The notes under the pieces: generated by a model
Database searches by the model: none
What the model was told of the DNA's origin: nothing
The model's input: only the letters and a program-made list of their open reading frames with translations
Shown here: in pieces, positions 12,401 through 24,035 of the stretch
Numbering within the stretch: the stretch's first letter is position 1
Layout of the letters: every line of letters starts with the position of its first letter
NCBI RefSeq assembly: GCF_964355755.1
Contig: NC_092673.1
Span: 8,807,001-8,871,000, forward strand
Length of the DNA: 64,000 nt
Source of the DNA: Antedon mediterranea
Lineage: Eukaryota > Echinodermata > Crinoidea > Comatulida > Antedonidae
Reading direction: 5' to 3'
Made by a program: the position numbers and the translations under genes

Positions 12401-15400
12401 TTCTACTGTTAACTACTTATTTTTGGGGTAAAACATCATTTTTTGGTAAAAAATGATAGCTAATTTTTAACCAAAAAATGATGTTTTACCCCAAAAATAA
12501 GTAGTTAACAATAGAAATTTAATTTTTTTTTTACATGGACATACCCAGTGGGTCGTACACTCCATGATTCAATCACTTTTATGTTGGTTCGGTGGGGTTT
12601 GCTATGTTTTTTTTTAGGTTTGCAGGGGTTTGCGGGGGTTTAGCAATACTCTGTTTTTTCCCGCCAAATTGGACGCTATATTGGATTCTGGCATGATGAT
12701 GTCATCGTATCGACTTGATTCATCAACTACTATGAGAAGTAGTTATTAAAGTAAGCCTCTACTAATTTTAATCATTAAAACACAACTGCAAGTAACAAAC
12801 ACCGTTAATTGATTTTTCCTATCCCCTATATATAGGTATTTGTGTGTGTTAATAGGAATTTGTGTGTGTTATATAGGCCAAAATTTAAAAGTGCCATAAA
12901 AAATTGTCTATACTTTTTTCCCGCAAATGTGTATATTAATTGTTCTGCACCCAGGCTATTTCTAATTAGGTGATCATTTAGAATAAAATGATCACCTATT
13001 GTTATTGTATGAAATCTTTATTCTTTCTGTACACTATTTTGTGTAACAATTATCTCAAAAAGTTAAATGTCAATGATTACCAAAATTTCACAATGTCTTT
13101 CAAATACTGTAACTTAGTCCTAATAAGCTTTTCAGCGTGATCACTCATCCTTGACGTCATTTATACGCCATTTTGTGAAATCACATTATCAATCATATCT
13201 CCATAACTCATTATCACATATTAATAAAATTCACAACACGTAAACTTCAGGTCAAGGGTAAAAATATTAGCAAATAAAAACGCACGCGCACGTAGGGTCA
13301 TGCGCGTGAAATCACGCGTAAAAAATTTAAAAAGCTCAAAATTATGTTTTGATCAATTTAGAGCATGAATTAGGCCATTTGCGTGTTTTAAAAAATTACT
13401 GCGCAAAAACACGTTTTTGCGCGTGCGTACACAGAAAGTTTTAAAAATACAATTTTTTTGTCCAAACTGCATTCTACTCATCTTCCTTGGTACATCCACC
13501 AAATTTGAGTCCATTTCGACTTAAAATAGTGCTATACGAGCACGTTAAAAATGACAAAATGCGCACATTAATTGTACAAAAGTGCTAAAAATGGTAAAAA
13601 AATAAGGCATTTCTGAAATGAAAATAATTCTTCAGAATGCATGGTGACCCCCAATTTTTTTAACTTATTATGGAAGCCAATGAGTTGTAGATATACATGT
13701 ATATACACATTATACATACAAAGTGGTATGACGTCATCATTTGGCCCCATGAATCTTTAAAATAGGGGTTTTTCCCCTTTTGTCATAGACCACCATATTC
13801 AACAGAGCGCAACTCGCTTATCTGTGATCGATTTTCTTTTAATTTTTAATACATTCTACCTCAACCAATTATGTTACTTATGAGTTGCCAATATTTTCTT
13901 TTGGATGACGTCATTACGTCTTAAAATTTAGATAACGGTGGTTACGTAATTTTACCTACAACATATATTTGAATACCTTACAGCTCTTCTGAATTAAAGT
14001 TGACCTCAATGTTTATAATTTAGTATGATAGCTGGTGAAATGTAGATATGAATTCATACAAAAATTAAGCCTATCAGATGTTGTGACGTTATCATATGGC
14101 CAGTTGAAGTTAAAAAGTAGTTTTTTCACCTCTTTTGTCAAAGTTATACAATTTTTAAAGAGCGTGCACGGCCCTTCTACGTGCCAAATTTTCTTCCAAT
14201 TGTTATATTTTATTGCTAAATTCATTATCTTTCGATATTGTTATCCACACAAGTTTTTTTTGATAATGTCATCAGTGCCAAAAACTTAGAACATGATGTG
14301 TGTCCATAATTTCACCTATGCTACACTGTATATAGATATACACAGTACAGAATATACTGTACATATTGTATTGGCATATAATAGGCACAACTCAGCACAA
14401 TAAGCGTATAATATTGTAACCGATTGTATGTTAACATACGTGTATGTTTAAAAAATATGAATGTCAATAAAATGATAAAAATGATCACCTATAATTCGTC
14501 AAAGTGACGAATTAAATTCTAGTTTGTTATTTGTTCTGTTTGTAAGTTTTTAATGTGTTCATTTTTGTATTTAATTCTTTTTGGATGCCCTGTTTACAAA
14601 AAAGTATCGTTTCCAAATAAACATTATTTTAATATAAAATTGTTAGCTTTGTTAAATGTAAACAAGCAAATAGACATTCCCAATATCTGTATCCTCACAA
14701 TTGCAGTTACCTTCTTAAATATTTGAAAATGTTTAATTCTATGTATGTATTTCTTTGTGGAGGCTATTATTTGTTCTGTCTACATGTTTGTTTTTGTTTT
14801 TTATATGGCGAAATAAATTATAAATGACTTATTGTACATTATGCACTTTATATTGAAATGTATATTTTTAGGAATCTTTATCAAAGGATGTAACACATGT
14901 GGAAGGTCAACCTAGTGATGTGACAGACACATTGAAGAAAGCTAATCAAGACTTTGATGAAGTGGAAGAAGATGAGTTGTGTGGAACTCAATGTTGTCTG
15001 CTTTATTCACAAGAATGGGGAGAATCTCAGTATCACAATGCAATAGTTCTAAATAGTGAAAACACTTGTGGTAAAGAGGAGGTAGATGGTTTTGTTTTTT
15101 TTTTTCTAAAGAAAAATTAGGCTGTTTAACAGCATTACCTCCTGATTTGTCTGTAAAGATGTGATGGTTTACTGTGCTTTTATGACAAATAACCATATAA
15201 GCTGTTACCTACTTTGTTGTCCAACCAATTTGGACCAATTTTGCAATCTCAATTGTCAAAACTAAACCAAATAAAGCTTGTGGTGTTTTTCCTTGTTTCA
15301 GGTTAAAGTGAGAGTGTTATTTTGTAACCCTACTCATGTTTCTATGGTTCCATGTCCGTATTTCCTGGAAGGAAAATGTAAATTTTTGGAAAGTGACTGC

Positions 15401-18400
15401 AAGTTCTCTCATGGGCATCTAGTAAATGTTGAAGAATTAGAGAATTATAAAGAGCCTGATTTTAGGCAAGTATGATCATTTAATTAAAGATGAATTGTCT
15501 CAACCCTAACACTTTCCTCTGAAATGAACAAGGAGAAATATATGTTTTAACACTATAGACACACCACAATTTTGTTGGTACATTATTTAAAACTACTTTT
15601 TTCATTTTACAGTAAATTAGAAACTGGTTGCAAATGTTTAGCAAAACATGATATGATATGGCACAAAGCAATAGTTGGCAATATAGACCTTGAAAAGCAT
15701 CAAATTACAGTACAATATGAAAACTATGATGAATCGGCCACATTAGACCTTGACAGCATTCTTCCTATTGGTACATTCATTTTAATTTTTTATTTATTAC
15801 ATGGATAATAATGTTAAATTAGGATATTAATGCTCGCACTTTTAAATGAACTATTAATATATAATTCTTTATTGACTCTCACTGTACGTTACAGTATTGT
15901 CATAGAAAACAAATAGCAAATAACAAATATAATTAATTGCTCTGTAGTTGTGAAAGTCCATACTGTGTGTAAATCTAACCTTACAATATTTCTGTGAAGA
16001 AAGAATTGGTGACGTATTTCATACTATGCTTGACAGTGACTTGCTTCTTTTTCTAAAAAAAATATTCTAGAAAATATTGAATACTCCTCATCATCTGAAA
16101 GTGAAGAGGAATTTACAGTCTCCCTTGCTGGTCCCTCTACATCTGACATTAACTTACTGTGGAAACCAGAAGGTGGTTGTGCAATTGGTGAATGGGAAAA
16201 GTACACTTCAGGAATTGGATCAAAGCTTATGTTGAAAATGGGTTATGAATATGGGTAAGCAGTAACTAAATATAAACTGTTAATGTTATATTTCACTCAT
16301 TCACTCAAACCCTTGACACTCTCTGAGTCGTTAGGTAGGGGGAGGCCTGAAGAAGCAGTCGTTTGCCTCCATGGTCATATCAGTCTAGTCTTTGATTTTG
16401 TCCACCCAGCTCATTCATCCTCTGCCATCCTCTTCTGCATCCTCCTTTAACAGTGCCCTGCAAGATGGTTTTGGACAGGCTGTTGTGCCACGTGGTGTTT
16501 GAACCACGCCAGCTTGCGCCGCTTGATGGTGGCGAATAAAGGTTCCTGGGGGCCCAGCAGGTTATTGACAGTGTTCAGAACATATTGGTTGGTTTTATGT
16601 TCTCTACATGAAATGCCAAGTAGTCTTCTCGTAAATTTGGTCTCGAAAGCCTGGATTTTTCTTTCTTTGTCTTTTTTTATGGTCCACGTTTCGCATCCAT
16701 ACAGCAGGATTGAAACAACCAGTACCTTGTAGAGTTGAAACTTAGTATGGAAGCGGATGTTGCTCTTCCATACCTTATCCAGTCTTGCCAATTCTGCAGT
16801 GATCCGATTGCGGATATCTGCTGTGCAGGTGCCATCCTTGGAGAGGATAGCTTCAAACTATTTGAAGCTGTCAACTTCTTTGAGTGGTTCCTTTTTAGAG
16901 TGATGTTTACATTGGTGGTATTTGTGCAGTTTAGCAGTGTCTTCGATTTCTCCGCACTTATCTCCATGCCGTAAGCGCTGACTCTTAAATCCAGACTGCT
17001 GGTGAGGTTCGTTGTTACTGCCTCCCAAAAAGTCTATGTCATCTTTCCTAGTGTATTGTTCAGGAGCACCGTGCTGCTGGACATAGAGGGCCTTGACGAT
17101 TGGGACGATTTCTTCCTCGACACCAAATATTCTAAGGACTTGCCAAAGACCTTCGTGCCACACTCTGTCAAAGGCCTTTTTGAAGTCGATGAAATTGTGG
17201 AACAGATCCTTTTAGTGTTGGAGATGTAGGACCTTGCAGTTCCACCGTGCTCGAAAACCTGCCTGCTCTTCTGACAGAATTTCCTCAGCCTTGGATTTAA
17301 AGCGGTTAAGGATGACACAGAGCAGCACTTTGCTAGGATGGCTGATCAATGTTATATTTAAATTTATATAAATAATAATAATAATAATCATCATCAAGTG
17401 GACGCATTCTGCGATGTAGTTCACAATGCCATGCCATAGTTCTTTGTTCATTTGATTTGGTACAGTACTATAGGTCATCAATGAATAGGTTGGTATCTTT
17501 TGCAACACAGTCAACATAATTCATTGATATGATAGCCATAAGATTATGTCGGAGATGATCTGCTCTTTTGTTCGATAGCAGTGACCTGCAATTCAAAATC
17601 TACATTGGGAGACTATGGATGGTATTGGAGGGATATTTCAGTCTTTGTTTTATGTTCTCGACATCAAATGTTCTGCATTCTCAGGAGACCAATCCATCTT
17701 TGGGAACAAGTATAATATAAATACAGAAACAGATGTTACTGCGCGGTTGGACGTTGACTGGGTTGTGAACAGCTGAATATTTTAGGAAACTTTACTACTG
17801 TCATGGAGAAAGACCCAATAAGAATGAATCCTAGTCCCCTCACCTGTAAATGAGTACCTGGTTGTAAAATACTGGGAAGATTCTAACAGCTTATTATATG
17901 AATACTATACAGAACTCACTTTCACCTTTACCGTACGTCATTTTACAAAGTTTTTTGCTTATAGGTAACATTGACTATTCACTGTCCATATTTTAACATG
18001 TACACATTTTGTAAGATCTTTTTTACCATCAATGAAAGTCAGTTCCAAATAAAAATGTATTACATACATGGGAAAATTGTAATGCACAACTAAAATACAA
18101 TGCAAGTAAGAGATTTGTAAATAATATGATCATGTCTTTGGTTTTTTTTTTTTTGGTTTTTTTTTCAATATAAAATTTATTGACATCATTTACACAAATT
18201 CTACATGTATTTATGAATTGTTAAACACTTATAATGCCAACACAAACATGTACATTACATAAGGTTTGGCATTAAATTAGTCTCTCAACATTTAAAATTC
18301 TTTCTCAGAAAGGGTCTTGGTAAAAATGGTGAAGGACGTGTTGAGCCTGTAGAAGCTGTCATTGTTCCGCAAGGTAACTGTTGATTTATACATGTGCTCA

Positions 18401-21292
18401 TTTTATTTTACGGAAATGTTTGCTATTTCATAAAAATAGTTGAGACTGTTCTATACAGTTCATAACGTATCAAACCTTCACTGGTGTCCAGCTTATGGGT
18501 GTCTATTTTTACTTAATATACTGTACTGTACTGTGAATTGTTGACTGGTAATGGATATATTCTCTCCACCAAGGTATACAAATGGATATCTGGTAAGGTA
18601 AAGGCATAACTTGCGGTGATTACTAGCCACATTATGGGAGTACGTTTCCATGCGTGTTTGATTAAAAAATGAATAGGAATAATATGTACAGCGTTTACAA
18701 CATTATACGCTTTTTAAATCCAGAATATTATTATTAATCTTAAAAACAAAATTTGTATTCAGTTCATTAAAACGCAAATTACAAAATTACTGTATACTCA
18801 AAATAAATGTCACAGTGATATACTGTAATTTGCTTCTAAATCTAAATAAACTACTTTAGTAGTGATTCTAGCATTGATTGCATAGACACATTTTGTATTA
18901 TCAATTAATAAAATTTAATTAAATTTTCTTCTTTTAAGGAAAATCTCTAGATCATTGTATGGAGTTAAAAGAAAAGAAAAAGCTTAAAATTGTTGGTAAG
19001 AAAAGAAACAAAGGACTTAAAAAATCAAGTAATCAAACAAGTAAAAAGAAGGAAAATGTTTTTGAATTTATCAACTCTAGACTTGGCAATCATAAATGTA
19101 AGTTGGTTTTGTCTATTTAAAATGTGATTAATTATGAATATAAGTACAAAACAATTCATGTTATTGCAGATCACTTATAGGTTGTTGTACTACTGTATAT
19201 TGTTTTAAACAAGGGGTAATAACAAATTCCCATGTTTTAAAGCAGTCATCAGACTAAGTCATAATTAATGTTCTTTATTTCTAACCAAACCAACAGTGAT
19301 GTTATTTACAGTCGATCAGGCCTAGGTTTAATATGGAAAAAATGAATATAAAATAGGCCTAGTTACAATAAACTTCTAATTGTGTATTCTTAAATATTAA
19401 AATAAAAATGCTAGGCCCTACTCAGCCTGTGCTGCCCTTGCTCAAAACAATGATGAAATTCCTCCTCACATCAATCGGCAAGCGTGGCGCTGTGGGAGGA
19501 TTGATCGCTAAAATAATGTTTGAATTGGAATTAAACAGCTTACGACATTTCTTAGGTAAATTTTTATAAAATGTATAGTGTACTTGCTTGACGATCCTTT
19601 GTCCATTAAAAATCATATAATAAGGCTTAATGTGGTGTATCAAACGGCAAAAATACCATTGCCATGCTCTCCAGAGATCCGTCCAGCCGGCGTCATGTCC
19701 GTCCGTTCGTTGTTGTGTAGAAACAGAGTAGAGTACATTAATTATGGCCTATTAAACATGTGCCTCACCCACTGTGTAGCCAAAACATTTATATATTTAC
19801 ATCCCTAAATTTACAATCTCGTATTCTGTAATTTTACTGCCGCTATTCAATTGTTGATTGATGTCCATCGTGGAGGCGAAATACATTCACCAATTTGGTT
19901 CAACAAATTAAACAAGAAAATCAAATCGCGAAAATAAAAGGTCGCAAAATAATTGAAAATGTAAATTTTGGGCCACAAAAATGTTGGGCTTTACAGTATC
20001 TTAATCTACAAAATCAAAGCAAAATACAAATCTAAAAAATACAAATACTTTTTTTTTAATTCTACAGCTAAAGCAAATGAAAGATCAAAGACCAAGAAAG
20101 ATGATGCAAGTAATTCAAGTTCAGCAAGGGGACTAAATATTAAGGTACATATAAATGTATTTATATCAAAGGAATTCATTTGATAAAGTTATTTTTTTCA
20201 AAAAAATCCTGTGTCTTAAAAATACTATATACTCCACTAATTATCAGCTTATAGTGTCCAAAATCAATCAAATTCATGTAGATTCTTCACAATACATACA
20301 TGTCAACATCTGAAATTAAACCAGGAGGTGGTGGTTTTTTCAGAGCCATTCTGTATATTATTTATATACTGTATTGCTCTGGGTCTTTTAGGTCAACAAA
20401 GGCCTATTTATTGTCGAGACCAGAGGAGCGGTATGGAGTTTGTTGTGACCATCGTGGTGGCTATTTGGGGGGAGGGGGAGAAAACTCAATATATTATGAC
20501 TGCAGATAGTCGTACAATGGCTTAGATATTGTAAATTCGACACATACATCAAAATTCAGTTACCTCTGTAATCAGGGAGAAAATGTGGAAAATCGGAGTT
20601 TTTCGTGTTAGGCCGAGAGACAAGCCTAAAATATGAGAGTCTCCCGGCCAAAACGAGAATGTTGGCATGTCAGTGCTAAAAGCAGTAATACAGTAGTAGT
20701 ATTTTATAACGGTATCATTTTTTGTTTAAAATGCCACATAGCTTGTCCAAACACAAGAAGAGATTAAAAAAGTAGAGAAACATCTTGTTCACAAGAAAAC
20801 TGCACTTCAGCGAAATTCAAGGTAATTTGTTTTCTGTTTGTCTGTGGAAAACGGAGCAAGTAAGATGGTACAAAAACTCTTGAGCTATCTTTAATCTAAC
20901 AGGAAAGTGACAAAAAGTAACTAAAATTTACCATATAAAGTTCATTTGTATATAACTGCAGGTAATGTAATTTGTATTGTATATATTTGGTAAAAACCTT
21001 GGAATGAACTCCTAATTCAAAATACCCTATTATTTATTCTACCAACTTTATGTTTGTTATGGAAATATTGCCTTACTGGTGTTGAAATGTTTCCTCAGTT
21101 AAAAATTCAAACAAAAAATTTTAATTTTTCCATATGGTTGTTTGTTCTTCTAGAGACAAAGGCACTGCTGTCCACATGCAAGAACAAATCAATGAAATGG
21201 AAGGCTATCTTATTAAACTGAAGTCTTCAGAAAATAACATTATACAAAATCAGAAGTCAAGGAAACAACACAAAAAACTCACTATATTTTAG
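421..21292 (+). CDS. ZGPAT: Zinc finger CCCH-type with G-patch domain protein (ZGPAT/ZIP), 12 exons
   Basis: Exons: 421-468, 6725-6827, 7499-7623, 14872-15081, 15302-15465, 15613-15770, 16071-16254, 18309-18373, 18939-19097, 20068-20144, 20742-20821, 21154-21292. All phases join and give 503 residues plus TAG; the human protein is about 530. Exon 1 encodes MDERSLDSSIKLYKSQ, matching the conserved N terminus, which fixes the start. Seen in order: N-terminal helical region (1-92); acidic linker; a CCCH finger with C180, C188, C195 and H199; a Tudor-like segment (about 216-268) containing CLAKH; a Ser/Glu-rich stretch; a G-patch (about 315-355) with KMGYEYGKGLGKNGEGRVEP; a Lys-rich segment; and a C-terminal coiled coil (about 432-490). 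Known family role: nuclear transcriptional repressor that recruits NuRD, and a G-patch partner of the helicase DHX15. The intron after exon 5 has a GC donor. The large introns are filled with mobile elements. Confidence 0.95.
666..1288. repeat. CCTCGGCA-motif foldback repeat in ZGPAT intron 1
   Basis: ACCTCGGCA motifs bound the stretch. A hairpin has arms at 676-691 and 714-729 (AAAAAAATGCCGACGT and its complement). A 28-base palindrome at 1261-1288 has TACCTCGGCATT arms around GCCG. This looks like a small non-autonomous foldback element; the exact ends are uncertain. Confidence 0.4.
1301..3095. mobile_element. Long-TIR DNA transposon remnant, no transposase seen
   Basis: The left arm (1301-1411) and right arm (2954-3095) are imperfect inverted copies sharing TGAAATCGGTCGCG, TCCGGTATTTTGTATGG, GCGCCGCTAGA and ATATCGGTCG. 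The 1.5 kb between them has no credible reading frame, so this is a non-autonomous or decayed element. It lies inside ZGPAT intron 1. Confidence 0.6.
3100..3860. mobile_element. Foldback element rich in GACGATC motifs
   Basis: Inverted arms pair from about 3351 to 3838 around a centre near 3595. GTACATAGTTTATTACAT on the left matches its complement near 3821-3838, and ATTTTATGGTGAACA (left) matches TGTTCACCATAAAAT (right). Many degenerate GACGATC/GATCGTC motifs occur from 3120 to 3720. No coding capacity. Confidence 0.55.
4744..5574. mobile_element. TIR element with GGCCTGTTTCTGCTGC ends
   Basis: The left end GGCCTGTTTCTGCTGC and the right end GGCAGCAGAAACAGGGCC are inverted, with a candidate AAAG target duplication at 4740-4743 and 5575-5578. 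Subterminal regions carry many ATACGGTAT/ATACCGTAT motifs. The minus strand keeps a 204-codon open frame (5498-4884) with a Myb/SANT-like stretch, suggesting descent from an element encoding a DNA-binding protein. Confidence 0.65.
5049..5186 (-). pseudogene. Myb/SANT-like (MADF-type) DNA-binding domain fragment inside TIR element
   Basis: The peptide contains NKRYNRIYKDISKKIKQQEY followed by LSPKQVNSKLKSLRSS. That is the spacing of the second and third helices of Myb/SANT-like or MADF domains, where the motif is typically 'Y..I...L...G...T..QC..K...L'. Such proteins accompany some DNA transposons, notably Harbinger/PIF types. The rest of the frame is low-complexity sequence from the TIR. Assigned by motif only. 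Confidence 0.4.
8010..8330 (+). repeat. Dispersed repeat beginning ACCTCCGCCAAGGAGGTTAT
   Basis: It starts with a hyphenated palindrome (CCTCCGCCAAGGAGG), then a GT-rich run, then two related segments sharing CCACAGTTTTTATCCGATTC and TCTCACCA at about 8089 and 8228. I recall similar CCAAGGAGGTTAT-type repeats being widespread in marine invertebrate genomes. It lies in ZGPAT intron 3. Confidence 0.5.
8346..8425 (-). mobile_element. Possible tRNA-derived SINE remnant
   Basis: Read on the minus strand, GGTTCAAGTCCC matches the RNA polymerase III B box and an A-box-like stretch lies about 50 bases upstream. The T-arm does not pair well, so this is not an intact tRNA. A T-rich run follows. Confidence 0.3.
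8462..10490. mobile_element. TIR element with GCGAGGCA repeats and internal palindrome
   Basis: A perfect 24-base inverted repeat (8462-8485 and 10467-10490) starts ACAAAGTGCGAGGCACGCGA. More copies of TGCGAGGCA lie inside both ends. An internal inverted pair (8798-8840 with 9230-9272, and weaker matches outside it) shares CAATGTTCAATATTTTGGTT. No transposase frame is visible. It lies in ZGPAT intron 3. Confidence 0.65.
10597..10896 (+). repeat. 152-bp tandem duplication
   Basis: The segment beginning AGGTTTGTACTCTCGAAATA at 10597 recurs at 10749, nearly identical to about 10890. The repeat unit includes the first bases of the neighbouring LINE fragment, so the duplication happened after that LINE inserted. 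Confidence 0.85.
10660..11720 (+). mobile_element. CR1/L2-like LINE fragment, internally deleted
   Basis: Frames at 11016-11249 and 11254-11523 encode the C-terminal part of a reverse transcriptase (KEMVVDFRKS, FKFLGIY, RRIYFLRRLKSFG, SLTVWFGS). This matches the minus-strand copy at 24737-25980. Compared with that copy it lacks the GVPQG region (a deletion of roughly 45 bases near 10700) and carries frameshifts. It ends with a TTGACTTGACTTG tail near 11712. Confidence 0.85.
11734..12957. mobile_element. 1.2-kb foldback element, AGCCTGGGTGCAG ends
   Basis: AGCCTGGGTGCAG at 11734 and CTGCACCCAGGCT ending at 12957 are the tips of long inverted arms meeting near 12460. The left arm holds two copies of a roughly 175-bp segment (about 12100 and 12280; CATAGCAAACCCCACCGAAC) while the right arm holds one. 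No reading frame is credible. It lies in ZGPAT intron 3, just after a LINE tail. Confidence 0.8.
12967..14491. mobile_element. Candidate TIR element bounded by TAGGTGATCATTT
   Basis: TAGGTGATCATTT at 12967-12979 has its exact complement at 12986-12998, forming a short hairpin, and again at 14479-14491. The outer pair could be TIRs of a 1.5-kb non-autonomous element. Nothing else recognisable lies between. Confidence 0.4.
15466..15612 (+). other. ZGPAT: GC-AG intron of ZGPAT (intron 5)
   Basis: Exon 5 ends TTT AG and the intron begins GCAAGT. The acceptor is TTTTACAG before 15613. This join gives EPDFSKLETGC, matching the family. The nearby GT at 15470 would bring an immediate TAA in frame, so the GC donor is required. 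AG|GCAAGT is the strong consensus of known GC-AG introns. Confidence 0.85.
16290..17520 (-). mobile_element. Decayed RTE-like LINE fragment in ZGPAT intron 7
   Basis: Broken minus-strand frames, in order: EEQAGFR region (about 17230-17320), a thumb/palm piece (16858-17163), then LLYGCETWTIKKDKERKIQ and LLGISCREHKTNQYV (16447-16791). The YGCETW motif and the tail are typical of RTE-type and related reverse transcriptases. It is 5'-truncated with several frameshifts and lies antisense to ZGPAT. Confidence 0.8.
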
Positions 21293-22655
21293 GGTTAGGG
21301 TTTGATATTTTGAAATGTGATTGTATTAGCTCCTCATTTGAAATTTTCTTTTTCATATGTGAGGTTTTTCAACAACATTCTGTCAATCACTATGTAGAAA
21401 ACACCAGCTGTACAATATTATGTACAATCTACTAGTAATTGAACACACAGGTTGTGGGAGAGCCTAGGAGGAGGAAATTAGAAGTTCGCAGAAATTCCTG
21501 GTGAACTATGATCTAGAGAGAAAAATTAAATACAGAATGAATGTAAAATCTCAGAAGCGTCGTAACGGAATTGAATCGATCAATGTTGGACCACTCGGTA
21601 TCAACTATATTTTTAAACTTTATAAAATATATGAATATGGTTCCAGTTATACTGTATTGCCTTTTAAACTAGATTGTTAATGTAACAATTGATAAGATAA
21701 ATATTTACAGTACAGAACAGTACAGAAACTGCACATCTATTATCTTTCTGATTTGCTTTGCGAAAAAAACAAAACCAGTTATAGGTAGTACGAGTGATTT
21801 GAAAATGCAACTTTTTCGCACATAGGTCTAAAAGCAGGCCTTCGTCGATCAGAAACGGTAAAGGTAAACATTTCGCTGGATGTGTTAGTGTAGCTGGATG
21901 CAAGATTTGTTCTAGAGAGTGATTTAGAATTTCCAACTCAGCCCAATCATAGAAGCGGACGAGAGAAACTTTTAATATACGATAGACCTCCGGTGCCCTG
22001 TCTCTCACAAGCGAGTTTGGCTGATCTTAGTGACGACTTTCTTAGAATGAGACAGTAATAAATTAATATTTGCTTACAGTAACATTAAAACACTATACAA
22101 TCAATTGTCTAGTATAAATCGATGCCAATGTTCTTGGGTCCTTAGGTACGGTAAACGGCGCTCCAGCCTTTTAACTGCTCGGCCATTCAAAAATTAGAAG
22201 ATTTTGTCCAGAATAGCAAAATTGGTATAATTGTGTCCAAAATAGAGAGGCTTTCCAATAGGCCTATATTAAATTCAGATTTGTCCAAAATGTGTAAATA
22301 AATAAATAAACTTAAATAGTGACAGTAGTAGGCTTACTATTTTGTGTCCAAAATAGAGAAACTTTCCAATATAAAGAAATTCAGATTTGTCCAAAAGGAA
22401 GACATTTTGTCCAGAATACCGACAGGCAAAAATGTATCCTGTCCAAAATATAAAAACTGTCCAATATGGAGAAATCTTGAAGTTGCAGCCTCTTTTTACT
22501 AGAGAAATAAACAGGTTTCTCATTGGTGTTATTTGTGGTTGGTTGTGTAATAATTTCATAACCACATGTGAGATCAAACTCAGATCGCTATTGCGTTGAA
22601 GTGGAAGATAACATATTCACTCTAAAAAGTATATTATGTTGCCGATCAAATGTAG
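21293..22655. other. ZGPAT 3' flank and unassigned sequence
   Basis: Presumed 3' UTR and intergenic DNA; no clear AATAAA close to the stop was seen. From 22199 to 22480 there are degenerate repeats of TGTCCAAAATA. An open minus-strand frame at 21664-22008 has no recognised domain. Confidence 0.35.
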
Positions 22656-22659
22656 ACAA

Positions 22660-24035
22660 AACTGCACATCTAGCCTTCCTGGATTTCGTAGCTTTTGATA
22701 TAGTGTTTGGTGTGATGGTATTTTAACGGCTGGGACGCAGGTGTAAGAGGGAAAATTTGGAGGCTTATTAGCTCTCTCTATGATGATGTTAAAGGTAAAG
22801 TTAGAATAGGAGGAAGTATGACATTAAAATTATGAATTTAATACTTATAAAGGTGTAAAGCAAGGGTGTGACTGTGCTCTCACCAATTTTATTCTCAATT
22901 GTCATACTTGAATTTGTAATCCTCTTCGTGATAGTAACTTTGGTAGTGTTGATGATGTTTTATTTTATATAGCTAATGATGAAAAGGAAATAACAATAGA
23001 TTTGCTAACGAATTGAAATTCGGTTTCAATCACGACAAATTCAATGTTATGGTTGTAATAAATATTGGAGGCTTAAGGGAAAGACAAAGAGGTAAATATG
23101 ATTGAAAATGTTCATCTGGTTTGTAGGTATAAGTATATTGAAAATATTCTTTTTTCCAAACCAATAATTAGTTAGTTTTTACTAATTATTGGTTTGGAAA
23201 AAAGAATAGTTTTTACTAATTATTGGTTTGGAAAAAAGAATATTTTCAATATAAAGAGGTAAATAGTTACAAATATATGGGCGTTTATATCAAATTTAAG
23301 AGGTCACACACATAACGAACATGTCAAACAGAAAGGGTACCGATTAATAGCTTACATTAAGGTGGCCAAAGATTGTCTTAAATTGTATGATACAAACTGA
23401 TTGTAGCTTTAATAACTTAAATTAAAAATCTTAGGTGTTGATACACTTGACAAACGTACAAATGATGTGAACTCATAATGATAATGTATTCATCAAAATC
23501 ATATAGATCAGAGTCAACAATTTACTACAAAAAAACTTAAACGTTTATTCTAAATTAAAACCTGAACCAAAATTAGAAAATATCTTCTTGACAAACCAAT
23601 TTTTATGGTGCCAGTTTAAATTTTAAGGCAAGATTAAACACTTACTTTGAAGATATTAAACATTTTGTTTTGAACTGTAACTTTTGACAACATTAGAAAA
23701 GAAGAATTAAGACACCTAGAAAATGATTTGACCCTCTGTAATGATTACGACATATAGGGCTATTATTTGTAGATGGAAATGATGAAAACAAATTAAGTGT
23801 TATCTTAAAAGGAGAGCCCGTCCCTCTTTCTAATAAATCATAGGCCTACAAACTATTTGATAAAAGTTCTGCAGGGGAGAAACGGTCCTCTTTAAAGTAC
23901 TGTACTCTCAATGATCGATTTATTGTATAGTTGTTTGTAGGCCTAAATTGTTCTGTTATGGTTTGTTTCTTAGACCGCACAATATATTGTGAATGCCACC
24001 GATAAAACTGGTGGACGGTCAAGAAATAAATAAAT
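22660..24035 (+). mobile_element. Decayed LINE with AAATA-type tail
   Basis: Short broken frames read as reverse transcriptase: a LAFLDF...AFD-like stretch at about 22670, VRGKIWRLISSLYDDVKGKV at about 22750-22805, and a KGVKQGC piece near 22855. The 3' end is AAATAAATAAATAAATAG near 24035. Many stops and frameshifts. Confidence 0.65.
23134..23253. repeat. 39-base perfect inverted repeat plus an extra partial arm
   Basis: 23134-23172 (TATATTGAAAATATTC...) is an exact reverse complement of 23215-23253. A 28-base partial third arm (23181-23208) repeats the start of the right arm as a direct copy. It lies within the decayed LINE. Confidence 0.9.

Noticed and set aside
21664-22008. Minus-strand 114-codon frame downstream of ZGPAT
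   Set aside because: It has no recognisable domain or splice context; it could be an exon of an unknown gene, but the sequence alone does not support that.
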